DNA of 64,000 bases from Bryobacter aggregatus MPL3 (GTDB taxonomy: Bacteria > Acidobacteriota > Terriglobia > Bryobacterales > Bryobacteraceae), in NCBI RefSeq assembly GCF_000702445.1, contig NZ_JNIF01000003.1:2046001-2110000 (forward strand), given 5' to 3'. Both the position numbers and the translations under genes were made by a program. Within the stretch, counting starts at the first letter, position 1. Each line of letters opens with the position of its first letter. Under the pieces are notes generated by a model. That model searched no databases. It was not told where the DNA came from and worked only from the letters and a program-made list of their open reading frames with translations. Positions 56,339-64,000 of this stretch are shown piece by piece.

Positions 56339-56720
56339 GTTCCACAAAGCGCGGCGCATAGGAGCCAGGAGGCAATTCGATCCGATAGCCGCTGCGTGGT
56401 TGGGCCTGCTGGTAGTAAGTGTTCAATCTCTTACGAACATCGTTGGCGCGCACCCGCACGCCCGCATCGGAGCCGGTATCGTAGGAGGCTTCGCGCCCCA
56501 ACACCTCGGTCCCGATCGTTCGTTCCTTCAGGGAGCCGCTCCGGCCTTGAAGTACGGCCTCGACTACATAAAGAAGAAACTCACAACTCCGGCGGCTGGA
56601 ACGAAAGGCCGGGCTTTTCAGAATCGCCAGGACTTCGACCTCGATAGCATGGCAATATTCAGAGCTTTGCGGGTTGATCGCAGGATGGGTAGTAGGTGGC
56701 AACAGGACTTTAGAATCCAC
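56232..56720 (-). pseudogene. Truncated acidobacterial winged-helix-type protein
   Basis: A 162-codon frame from GTG 56720. Residues 25-126 match an N-terminal domain common in Solibacter-type proteins (FRSSRRSCEFLLYVVEAVL, SLKERTIGTEVLGREASYDT, VRVRANDVRKRLNTYY, YRIELPPGSYAPRFV). The recognisable domain stops almost exactly at the stop codon of the convergent WYL gene (56338). The remaining 35 residues are the antisense of WYL coding sequence. The natural C-terminal part has therefore been lost. IS5 copy 1 lies 136 nt upstream. Confidence 0.55.
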
Positions 56721-56856
56721 CCTAGCAAACGTGTTTTACAGGTAAATGAAACGGTACAAATCTCGTTGTGTTTCAAAAATAGATAAATGATCGCTATGGG
56801 AGTCGGTGGCTTGGCTGGAGGTCAACGCTGGCAGCGAACCGAATACCCCTTTAGAA

Positions 56857-57588
56857 GCGGTCTCATAGACGTCTGAGTAAGAGTTGCAAGCAACCGAGGC
56901 GAACAAATCCGAGGAAGTTTTCGACGTGGTCTTCCCAACGATTGACCAATCGTCGAAAGTGATGAAGCCAGGCAAAGAGCCGCTCGACGCGCCAGCGGCG
57001 GCGGTAACGGCGCAATGGTCGTCCATCCTGAGTCTTGCTCCGGTTGCGCCGGTTCGGCGCGATCATCTCGATGCTGTACTCTTCGGCAAGCTTTTCGTCG
57101 AGCTTGTCCGAGTCGTAAGCTTTGTCTCCGATGAGTCGCTTGGGCATTGCATCGAGGAAGCTTCCGGCCAGAACGTCTTCCACAAGCTGACACCCGGCCG
57201 GCGAAGCGCTGTCGACAGCAACGGCGACAGGAAGACTGTTACCAGCGGCGAGAGCGATGATCTTCGTGCCCTTGCCGCGACGGGTGGGGCCAATTTCGCA
57301 CCCACGGTTGAAAACGCCGGTGACAGGTCTGGTATGGGGATATCTTTCCGGCAGTTCACGCCACTGCGCCCCACTCCCTAAAACCCACAGCACCCCGTTC
57401 CATACGCATCGAGTATCGTGCCACGGCCTGCCACGCTGATCCGCCCGGCGCTGCGGACGCAACACCGGCTCTACGACTTCCCATTGGTCGTCCCTTAAGT
57501 CCTATCGTCCACGCAGACACTTCCGCGCAATTCACCAGAGCTCTTCCAGAATCCCATATTCCGCTCTCTATGGGTTTATGAGACTGCC
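56857..57588 (-). mobile_element. IS5-family insertion sequence, copy 1 (degenerate)
   Basis: About 732 nt bounded by imperfect inverted ends sharing GTCTCATA (56860-56867 on plus, 57577-57584 complement). The right end touches the stop codon of the ADOP gene. No clean target duplication could be confirmed. The single transposase inside is damaged, so it is not autonomous. Confidence 0.65.
56863..57501 (-). pseudogene. IS5-family transposase with internal deletion
   Basis: The frame reads RDDQWEVVEPVLRPQRR, WRELPERYP, then TRRGKGTKIIALAAGNSLPVA, RLIGDKAYDSDKLDE, and [17 protein letters not shown], the last being the DDE-type C-terminal Glu region. About 45 residues between LPERYP and TRRGKGTK are missing, including the first catalytic Asp (normally in IDGT). 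There is no ATG before RDDQW; a TAG lies just upstream. Non-functional. Confidence 0.75.
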
Positions 57589-57589
57589 T

Positions 57590-60094
57590 CTAGTCTGCGC
57601 GTATGGCTTGGATCACATCAATGCGCGCTGCGCGCATCGCGGGCCACGCGGAAGCGATCACCGCTGCTGCGAGCAAGGTACAGGCTGCCCCAACTACAAC
57701 CCAGGCCCCCGGCGCTTGCACTTGCTCGAAGTAACTGCTGGCCAGCCGTTGCAGCCCGAATCCACACGCCAATCCGGCGCCAATCCCCAAAGCGGCAATC
57801 ACGGCGCCCTCGGCAATCACGCGCCCGAGCAGATGCCGCGGTTGCGACCCGATTGCCAGACGGATGCCAAACTCACGCGTCCGCGCGCTCACGGAAAAGG
57901 CCAGCACGCCTGCGACTCCGACCACTGCAATTGCCAGCGCCACAATGGCGAAAACGCCAAAGACCACTGCATTCAAACGGTCGGGCGTTAATACCTCCGC
58001 TCGAATATCTTCGAGCGTTGCAGCGCGCTCCACCGGCTGGTCCACCGAGAGATCGCGGATGGTCCGCGAGATCGGGCTGACCAGGGCGTACGGATCCGAT
58101 CGGACGTGGACGAAGAGCCGGCCGCCGAACAGCGGCCCCTGCCCGAACGGGGTGTACACGGTCAGCATCGGACCGGGAACCAGGTGCTCGTCGTCGATAT
58201 CGGCGGCAACTCCGATGATCCGCATCGGTGTCGGCTTCATGCCGATAAATTGGATCACAGGATCCGTCCAGCGGACGTGCCTGTTCAGCACATTCTGGTC
58301 GGGAAACATTTGCTGTGCAACGCTACGGCTGATAATTGCGACAGGCTCGCTATCCTTGCGGTCGAGCTCGTTAAAATCACGACCGGTGATCATCGGCACG
58401 CCGAGCGCGGCGAAGAACCCGGGCGACACGATGCGGAACTGGCCTCGCGGATCGTCCTCCGCAGTCCCGCGGGAATAGCCTTCGGCGGTGAACTGCATAC
58501 CCGGACCGAACGCGCCCCCTTCGCGCCAAGGCGTGAGGGTACCTAGCGCGACGCCGTCCACACCGGGCAATTCGCGTACGCGACGCATCGCTTCCTGGTA
58601 AAAGCTGACGACCTGCTCGTCTGTCCGGCCATGGGACATCACAGGTACGTTGATCGCGAGCACTCGACGTGTGTCGATGCCGGGGTCAATCGCCTGAATC
58701 GACAGCAGTGTTTGGACTAACATGGCGGCGCCAGCCAACAGGACAAAGGACGCAGCGATCTGTGTCACTGCGAAGACTCGCAGACGGCGCGACGCTCCAC
58801 CGGTCATGCGAGCGCCTCCCGCAGCCAGACTCATCCCCGGGCGGTCGCCCGAGGGCAAGCGCGGCGCAAACGCCAGGACTATGGAGGCGGCGATCGCCAG
58901 TCCGGCGCCGATCCACAACATGCTGGAGTCCACGGTCAGATCGATCGCACGGACGGAGAACCGCGAAGCATAGCGTGCGAGGATGGCTACCAGCGGCCTT
59001 GCAATCAGCATACCGATGGCTGCTCCGGTGCCGCAGAGTAGTAGGCTTTCCGCCAGCAGAACGCGCCGCAGCGCAGCGGTGCTTGCACCAAGGGCGGTGC
59101 GGACCACCAACTCATCCTCGCGCCTGCTCGTACGTGCCAGAATCAGGTTGGCGGCGTTTGAACAGGCGATGACAAAGACCAAGCCAGAGGCGGCCAGCAG
59201 CACCCAAAGCACGGTACGCGCTTTGGACGTAATCTCGTCGCGCAGAAGCTTTGCGTCAATCCGAAAGTCCGCCTTTACTGGATACGCTTCGGGATGCTCC
59301 TTCATGATGGCGTGGTGCGCCACCTTGAGCTCGGCGTGAGCCTGCTCCAGCGTTGCCCCAGGGGCCAAGCGTCCAAACAGCTCGGTCATGCGATGGACGC
59401 GGCCCGTCACCATCGTGGCCGACATGTGGTGCGGACTGGTCACCAAGTTGGCGATGATCTCGGTTTCCGATGGATAGGGGACACATGGTTCCAGCACGCC
59501 TATGATGGTCGCTGTGCGTGATCCGAAAGACCCCAGCCTTACCGTTTTTCCGAGCACCGAGGGATCTTTGTGCAAAGTCGCCGTCCAGAACTGATAGGTC
59601 AGAACGATGACACCGTCCGCGTTTGGGCCGTCGTCCTTCGCGTCGATGAGCCGTCCGAGTACCGGACGCAGACCCATCACATCGAAGTAAGAGCCGCCGA
59701 CAACTCCGGCACGCACCTCGCGCGGATCGCCTAGTCCGTTCATCGTGAAGCCGACTGTGGAAAAATCGCCGATCGCATCCAACGATTGGATCCGCTGCCG
59801 CAGATCCTGTATCTCAGGAACCGAAAACACAGCATTCTCTGTGCCTAGGCCGTTGGCGCTCTGGCGGATGTAGATCAGCCTGTCTTCGTCACGATTTACC
59901 AGCGGCCGCAGCAGTACGCCACGGACCAGTGTGAAAATCGCGGCGTTGGCTCCGATGCCGAGCGCGAGTGTGAGCACCACGGTGATCGTGACGCCCTTAG
60001 CTCCGGCGAGCGAGCGGAGAGCGTACTTCACATCTCGCCAAAAGACTCCAATAAACTCGCCTACACCGATTTGTTCCGAGCTGCTTCCAGCCAT
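57590..60094 (-). CDS. ADOP-family ABC transporter permease (MacB/FtsX-like)
   Basis: An 834-residue acidobacterial duplicated orphan permease. The N-terminal segment DVKYALRSLAGAKGVTITVVL precedes helix 1. Two MacB-type periplasmic domains alternate with two FtsX transmembrane bundles (helices near 30, 300-420 and 700-830). ARTSRREDELVVRTALGAS and SARTREFGIRLAIGSQPRH are the two conserved cytoplasmic loops. No ATPase gene is adjacent, as is typical for ADOPs. GGAGG lies 8 nt before ATG 60094. The substrate is unknown. A decayed second ADOP lies upstream. Confidence 0.9.
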   Translation of the reverse strand: MAGSSSEQIGVGEFIGVFWRDVKYALRSLAGAKGVTITVVLTLALGIGANAAIFTLVRGVLLRPLVNRDEDRLIYIRQSANGLGTENAVFSVPEIQDLRQRIQSLDAIGDFSTVGFTMNGLGDPREVRAGVVGGSYFDVMGLRPVLGRLIDAKDDGPNADGVIVLTYQFWTATLHKDPSVLGKTVRLGSFGSRTATIIGVLEPCVPYPSETEIIANLVTSPHHMSATMVTGRVHRMTELFGRLAPGATLEQAHAELKVAHHAIMKEHPEAYPVKADFRIDAKLLRDEITSKARTVLWVLLAASGLVFVIACSNAANLILARTSRREDELVVRTALGASTAALRRVLLAESLLLCGTGAAIGMLIARPLVAILARYASRFSVRAIDLTVDSSMLWIGAGLAIAASIVLAFAPRLPSGDRPGMSLAAGGARMTGGASRRLRVFAVTQIAASFVLLAGAAMLVQTLLSIQAIDPGIDTRRVLAINVPVMSHGRTDEQVVSFYQEAMRRVRELPGVDGVALGTLTPWREGGAFGPGMQFTAEGYSRGTAEDDPRGQFRIVSPGFFAALGVPMITGRDFNELDRKDSEPVAIISRSVAQQMFPDQNVLNRHVRWTDPVIQFIGMKPTPMRIIGVAADIDDEHLVPGPMLTVYTPFGQGPLFGGRLFVHVRSDPYALVSPISRTIRDLSVDQPVERAATLEDIRAEVLTPDRLNAVVFGVFAIVALAIAVVGVAGVLAFSVSARTREFGIRLAIGSQPRHLLGRVIAEGAVIAALGIGAGLACGFGLQRLASSYFEQVQAPGAWVVVGAACTLLAAAVIASAWPAMRAARIDVIQAIRAD

Positions 60095-60368
60095 GATCCA
60101 TGCCTCCCATTCTGCGGTTCAATCACAATACAGTCGTTTCGCGATCGGCATTTTCGACAGCTTAGCGAAAAAAATGTCGGAGAGCATCCGTAGAAGAACG
60201 GGGAGGCCAGGTTCCGAGCGGTGACACGCTACTCGGAGGCTGAGCCAAACCGGTTACTTCCCAACAGCGCCTGAAGAGCTTCATTTGGGGAATGTATGAG
60301 GAAACGGCCATCTGACAGCGCAATTGCATTGGGTACCGCGATCTGGAAGATCAGTCAGTCTCGACTGT
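60095..60368. other. Intergenic stretch with a short open minus-strand tail
   Basis: On the minus strand an open frame from about 60360 to the stop at 60229 reads like the end of a protein (FQIAVPNAIALSDGRFL, NEALQALLGSNRFG), but I cannot assign it. Its 5' part is cut by the IS3 fragment. The rest is the upstream region of the ADOP gene. Confidence 0.3.
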
Positions 60369-60507
60369 TGTAGTGGGCCCCGAAATTGGACAGCAGATTG
60401 AGCTTCTCTTAAGTGGTGGTCGGCATTGAAAATGAAGGAGACCCGATGCCCAAGACCCGCAAGACCCACCCACCAGCGCTGAAGGCCACAGTGGCCGTGG
60501 AGGCCAT
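60369..60507 (+). mobile_element. IS3-family left-end fragment with orfA start
   Basis: The fragment begins TGTAGTGGGCCCCGAAATTG, an IS3-type terminal inverted repeat, followed by GGAG and ATG 60446. The frame reads MPKTRKTHPPALKATVAVEAI, the usual orfA N-terminus. After codon 21 it passes directly into sequence belonging to an ADOP gene in reverse orientation. No orfB, right end or DDE domain is present. Confidence 0.7.
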
Positions 60508-60775
60508 ACAAGCCCACACAGGCAATGGCGAGCGCCAGAACCGCGAACAACGTTATGTAAATGTGCGCTCTTGTCCGATCGAGTGGTCGATGCGCTGCAT
60601 CTGCCTCATCAAACTCGCGACCGGAGCATTCGGCGCTGTTTCATAAACCGTTCTGCGGATCGTCTGCATGAAAGAGACTGGATCGTTCGCAATACACAAT
60701 TGGAAGTACATCCCGCGCCAAGCTGCGATCGCAACGTTCTGGCGGTAGGCGATGGAGACGAACGGAGAAACCTGG
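60500..60775 (-). pseudogene. Decayed ADOP permease, C-terminal fragment
   Basis: On the minus strand one frame gives YRQNVAIAAWRGMYFQL, IRRTVYETAPNAPVASL and QRIDHSIGQERTF. After a frameshift near 60555 another frame gives LFAVLALAIACVGLYG. These are consecutive parts of the second periplasmic domain and the helix that follows in ADOPs. The end is cut by the IS3 fragment and the beginning is missing. It is a relic of a second ADOP upstream of the intact one. Confidence 0.6.
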
Positions 60776-61135
60776 TGGTTGAGCGAGCTAGGGCGTCAGG
60801 AGAAAATGCATTGTGACGAGTGAGGCTGTCCCTCTTGGCTCTCTGTTCTCTCGGCTAGAGAGGAGGCACTGGCCATTACACCGCCGCTGGGCCTAAGGCG
60901 TCCCGGACGTTTTACTGATGGAGGCTCTAGGCCAGCTTGATCCTGCGCATTCTCCCTCGCAAAAGAAGCTGACATTTACATCCCTGGCAAGAAGACCTAT
61001 CGCTGCCCCAACTGGCAGCTTGCGGCATTCTGGCCGTACTCCAGACCGTGCCGCCGAGGCGTCTGGACAGAGAGTTTCTGGATCAATACGAGGGGCGGCG
61101 GTACAAATGGCCACCTCCCCTCATGTTGTTACAAG
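60776..61135. other. 360-nt stretch without a recognisable gene
   Basis: No frame with a credible start or domain was found on either strand. One plus-strand frame stays open for about 60 codons near 60950-61130 (contains PGKKTYRCPNWQL), but it has no known counterpart that I can name. Probably decayed DNA between two relics. Confidence 0.45.
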
Positions 61136-63124
61136 TTAAGGCCGGTACCCCTCGCAGGAGAACGACACCTGAGAGTTGAAGATCTCGTTCATCAGCGCGA
61201 TGGGAGCGCCCGTTTCCGCCTTACGGGGCGTTCCAAACCAGGACTGTATGCTCTGGGGAAACATTTCTACAAAGCCCGGATTGTTCGAATAGACTCGGGG
61301 GAGACGGCTGCGCAGGTTATACCTCATGTCGATCGCGTGGCCGAACTCATGCACCACCTGGTCAAATGTACGGAGCGAGTCGTCTTTCGCGCCAGCGTCG
61401 GTACGGGTCTTGACACCGCGCTTGCAGATCATCTGCTCGTCGATCCATAGGTAGTTCGTGGACGCGCCACCACGCAGAACGTCGCCGCTCTGCGGGCCGG
61501 TCTGGTTGGGCCACATGGAGCCAACTGGCTCCAGTTTTGCGAGCGCGGACCACGGCTGGCCGTTGGTCAGATAGATCTTGTACCCGTCGAACTTGTTGCG
61601 TGGATACTCCGGCTTGAAGCGTTTGGTCAGCTCCGTATAGATGTTCGCTACGGCAAAGATCGCTGACTGGCTCGCCAGGGCCACGGCCTGGATCGTGATT
61701 TTGGGGTCTGCGAGCACGATGCACGTTGCCCAACCCGGTTCGGGCTGACATGTCGTAGCGTTCGGTTTGGTGAAAACGTTGATGGTTTCGGAAAGGTTGT
61801 TGTCGCTGGCCCACAGCACTTCGCCGCCAGGGGTGACGAGCCGCAGAGCGCCATCGAAACTCACCGTCAGTTGGGCGGATGGGTCACGGCGCTTCACGGG
61901 TGCGGTCCACACAGCGGCGCCCTTGGCGTCATAGGCCGCAAATGAGCCGTCGGTGCGCAGCTCGACACGGTCGATGCGGCGGAGATCTTTCGCTACCTGA
62001 TCGAAACCCCACATATAGCTGCCGTTGTCTCCGGTAAGGACCACGTTGCCGTCGTCGGCGAAGAAGAGCTGGTGCTGGCCCGACGGCGAGGAGTACTTGA
62101 AACCCCGCTTGAGCGACGTTCCAGCGGCCATGGGTAGCTTGGTGGCAAACGGGAGGGTGCCAGCCGGGACGTTCGCAGAGGCGTTCGGATTGGCGGCATT
62201 CGCGGGAGCAACTGCTGGGGCTGCTGCGGCGAGTTTTCCGTCGCTTGCCCAGGTAACAGATCCAGTGGGGGTGACCAATTGCAATACGCCCTCCGGCGTC
62301 AAAACGGGCCGCGCGCTCGGGTCGGCGACGCGGTCGAGCGCCTGCCAGATGACCAAATTCCTTGCGTCGCGGATCACAATATTCCCGCCGCCCAGGGTCG
62401 CCGAAGCGGAGCGGCCGTAATTGCTCGTGAGACGGTCGATTCCCCACAGATATTGGTTCCCGGTTGTGGCCACTAAAAAGTTACCGTCCGGCTGGAATCG
62501 CAGGTAGTGCCTGCCGGATGGCGAGAGATACTTCCTATCGCTGCGCGCGAGGACGACGCCTGCCGGCGATTGGGAAACAACGAATGGATCTTGAGCCGTC
62601 TGCGCCGGGACGCTTGCAGCGCCATTCTGATTGGCGCCATTTGCGGGCGCCGTTGTGGCGCCGAGTTTTCCATCGCTCGCCCAGGTAATGGCCCCGGCGG
62701 CGCTGACCAATTGCAGTACGCCCTCCGGCGTCAAAACAGGCCGCGCGCTCGGGTCGACGACGCGGTCCAGCGCCTGCCAGACTGTGAAACGCCTATTGTC
62801 TTTGATTACGATGTTCCCGCCGCCCAGGAGCACATCATAGGAGCGGCCGTAATTGCTCGTGAGACGGTCGATTCCCCACAGATATTGGTTTCCGGCTGTG
62901 GCAACTAAAAAGTTGCCATCCGGCTGGAACCGCAGGTAGTGCTTGCCGGATGGCGAGAAATACTTCTTATCGCTGCGCATGAGGGCGACGAATCCAGGCG
63001 ATTGGGGAGCAGCGAATGGATCTTCAGCCGTCTGAGCCTGGACGCTCGCACCTAGGATTGCAAGAAACAGCGAAACCCTTCCGAAAGACAAACAACGCCC
63101 CAGGAGGCTGAAATTAAAGTTCAT
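61136..63124 (-). CDS. Secreted bulb-lectin-repeat zinc metalloprotease
   Basis: A 662-residue exported protein (signal 1-30, ending SVQAQ). Three bulb-type (B) lectin domains follow. Repeats 1 (about 35-178) and 2 (179-322) are nearly identical (HYLRFQPDGNFLVAT, NQYLWGIDRLTSNYGRS, WQALDRV). Repeat 3 (about 335-450) is divergent (HQLFFADDGNVVLTG). The C-terminal 190 residues carry the zinc site HEFGH (about 592-596) in QVVHEFGHAIDMRYN, with a possible third ligand in NPGFVEMFPQ. A cell-surface or glycan-targeted protease is inferred. TATACT lies exactly 6 nt before ATG 63124, without a ribosome site. Confidence 0.82.
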   Translation of the reverse strand: MNFNFSLLGRCLSFGRVSLFLAILGASVQAQTAEDPFAAPQSPGFVALMRSDKKYFSPSGKHYLRFQPDGNFLVATAGNQYLWGIDRLTSNYGRSYDVLLGGGNIVIKDNRRFTVWQALDRVVDPSARPVLTPEGVLQLVSAAGAITWASDGKLGATTAPANGANQNGAASVPAQTAQDPFVVSQSPAGVVLARSDRKYLSPSGRHYLRFQPDGNFLVATTGNQYLWGIDRLTSNYGRSASATLGGGNIVIRDARNLVIWQALDRVADPSARPVLTPEGVLQLVTPTGSVTWASDGKLAAAAPAVAPANAANPNASANVPAGTLPFATKLPMAAGTSLKRGFKYSSPSGQHQLFFADDGNVVLTGDNGSYMWGFDQVAKDLRRIDRVELRTDGSFAAYDAKGAAVWTAPVKRRDPSAQLTVSFDGALRLVTPGGEVLWASDNNLSETINVFTKPNATTCQPEPGWATCIVLADPKITIQAVALASQSAIFAVANIYTELTKRFKPEYPRNKFDGYKIYLTNGQPWSALAKLEPVGSMWPNQTGPQSGDVLRGGASTNYLWIDEQMICKRGVKTRTDAGAKDDSLRTFDQVVHEFGHAIDMRYNLRSRLPRVYSNNPGFVEMFPQSIQSWFGTPRKAETGAPIALMNEIFNSQVSFSCEGYRP
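62273..63012 (-). repeat. 432-nt tandem duplication encoding two lectin domains
   Basis: Blocks 62273-62580 and 62705-63012 are almost identical over long runs and are offset by exactly 432 nt (144 codons). The linkers between the blocks, rich in Ala/Asn/Pro codons, have diverged. The near identity at DNA level points to a recent or gene-converted duplication. Confidence 0.85.
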
Positions 63125-63130
63125 CAAGAT

Positions 63131-63136
63131 AGTATA
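63131..63136 (-). promoter_or_regulatory. Candidate leaderless -10 box (TATACT)
   Basis: On the minus strand TATACT is followed by 6 nt (ATCTTG) and the start codon of the lectin-protease gene. No ribosome site is present. The -35 position is not recognisable. Confidence 0.4.
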
Positions 63137-63360
63137 ATATGGAAGTCACTTAGCAGTGCTCAAAACGGCCAAAATATTTTTCCTTCCTTAGTCCCACATA
63201 AGTGCTAATGATTTTCCATCGCTTATAACGTGCTGTGCACTACGGGTACATGTCACAAGTACCATGGTGAACGTTCAAATCATGAATTCGGTGAACAACG
63301 ATACGCGTCGCGCCAGCCAGCCTACTGGCGTGATCGTGATAATTTCGATGAGGCTAGAAA

Positions 63361-63757
63361 TGATCTCATCAATATCTAAGTAAGAGTTGTAGGCAGCCGA
63401 GACGAACGAAGATGAGGAAGTTTTCGACGCGATATTCCCAGCGAGTCACGAGGCGGCGAAAGTGATGAAGCCAGGCGAAGGGCTACTCGGCGCGCCAGCG
63501 GCGGTAACGGCGCAGTGGGCGCCCATCTTGAGTCTTGCCCCGGTTCGGCGCGATCATTTCGATGCCGTACTCTTCGGCAAGCGTTTCGTCGAGCTTGTTC
63601 GAGTTGTAGGCTTTGTTTCCGATGAGTCGCTTGGGCACTTCGTTGAGGAAGCTTCCGGCCAGAACGTCTTCCACAAGCTGACACCCGGCCAGCGAAGTGC
63701 TGTCGACAGCAACGGCGACAGGAGGACTGTTACCAGCGGCGAGAGTGATGATCTTCG
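63361..63757 (-). mobile_element. IS5-family insertion sequence, copy 2 (truncated)
   Basis: The 3' half of the same element as copy 1, clearly similar along its length. The frame reads ITLAAGNSPPVAVAVDS, RLIGNKAYNSNKLDE, then KTQDGRPLRRYRRW. A TAG stop interrupts it where copy 1 has VERLFAW, and it resumes as [15 protein letters not shown]. The 5' half is missing. The homology with copy 1 ends abruptly at 63757. The inner end resembles the copy 1 terminus (ATCTCATC near 63363). Confidence 0.75.
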
Positions 63758-64000
63758 CTGGTTGCACAAGACTATGATCCACGCTATTACAATCTTAAAA
63801 ATTATCAGGGGACAATTCTTCTCAATAACATGGACTTGAAGCAGACACTCCCAGGCTCGCTTGATGCATATGCCGTGAGTATGAACGGTCACCTCCTCAT
63901 CTTCCAGCAGGACTACAATCTCTGCCTGAAGAGGAAGGACCGTCAGAGTCTTACCCATCGCTGGTGTGTCAGCGATGAAGCAAGGTCCACTTATATGAGT
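63758..64000 (+). other. Partial open frame at the right edge, unassigned
   Basis: Directly after the IS5 breakpoint a plus-strand frame is open for 81 codons to the window edge (RYYNLKNYQGTILLNNMDL, SMNGHLLIFQQDYNLCLK). An ATG occurs at LNNMDL. The opposite strand is also open (PAMGKTLTVLPLQ), so the coding strand is uncertain. The repeated aromatic and Gln/Asp pattern on plus is loosely lectin-like; this is a weak impression only. Confidence 0.3.

Noticed and set aside
62273-63012. Lectin repeats as a mobile or recombination repeat
   Set aside because: They are in frame inside one gene and offset by whole codons, so a domain duplication explains them.
1-64000. CRISPR array
   Set aside because: No series of short equally spaced repeats found; the only tandem repeats are the lectin duplication and the palindromes at 28.8 kb.

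Overview
The window looks like a chromosomal segment of an Acidobacteriota bacterium, most likely of the Solibacter/Bryobacter type (order Bryobacterales). This rests on gene content: a large TonB-dependent receptor with an N-terminal carboxypeptidase-regulatory-like domain, secreted regulatory-like proteins, an acidobacterial duplicated orphan permease (ADOP), a DUF1549/DUF1553 cytochrome paired with a DUF1501 protein, degenerate amidohydrolases and PQQ-type propellers. It is inference; there is no rRNA here to confirm it.

Layout. 0-2.7 kb (minus): purM-purN followed by an FkbM methyltransferase. 2.7-6.8 kb (plus): three tightly coupled amidohydrolase-family genes, only the middle one with metal ligands. 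6.8-9.1 kb (minus): PAS histidine kinase and Rcp1-type response regulator. 9.2-10.7 kb (plus): DUF2959 lipoprotein and a membrane C39-like peptidase. 10.8-15.5 kb (minus): Gfo/Idh/MocA oxidoreductase followed by two secreted regulatory-like proteins. 15.6-24.4 kb: membrane glycosyltransferase, TonB receptor (minus) and smc. 24.5-32.1 kb (minus): fabF-like synthase, sigma-54 activator, TolC-type channel with a STAS-like N-terminus, EmrA and EmrB, with palindromic repeats in front of the efflux genes. 32.2-35.2 kb (plus): two paralogous PQQ-like propellers. 35.2-38.5 kb (minus): Sel1 protein, di-heme peroxidase, cupredoxin-like lipoprotein and YVTN lipoprotein. 38.5-41.4 kb: a CxxCH-helix-hairpin-helix protein, an ArsR-methyltransferase fusion and divergent ahcY. 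41.5-46.8 kb: TPR proteins, miaA, DUF4920 and tRNA-Ala(GGC). 46.9-51.4 kb (plus): DUF1549/DUF1553 and DUF1501 genes.

From 51.4 kb to the right edge the gene-dense order gives way to a scarred accessory zone. It holds a truncated alpha/beta hydrolase, an IS481 remnant, a frameshifted membrane-protein gene, two damaged IS5-family copies, an IS3 end fragment joined to a decayed ADOP, and a truncated winged-helix gene. Intact genes among these are ilvA, a DUF1508 protein, DinB, a WYL regulator, one ADOP and a lectin-repeat metalloprotease.

Themes. Purine synthesis, the methyl cycle (ahcY with a likely SAH-sensing repressor), tRNA modification and chromosome segregation form the housekeeping layer. 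The rest is mostly cell-envelope or periplasmic: efflux, redox lipoproteins, propellers, TPR scaffolds and secreted hydrolases. Four unrelated genes have a TAnnnT box exactly 6 nt before ATG and no Shine-Dalgarno, which suggests leaderless mRNAs.
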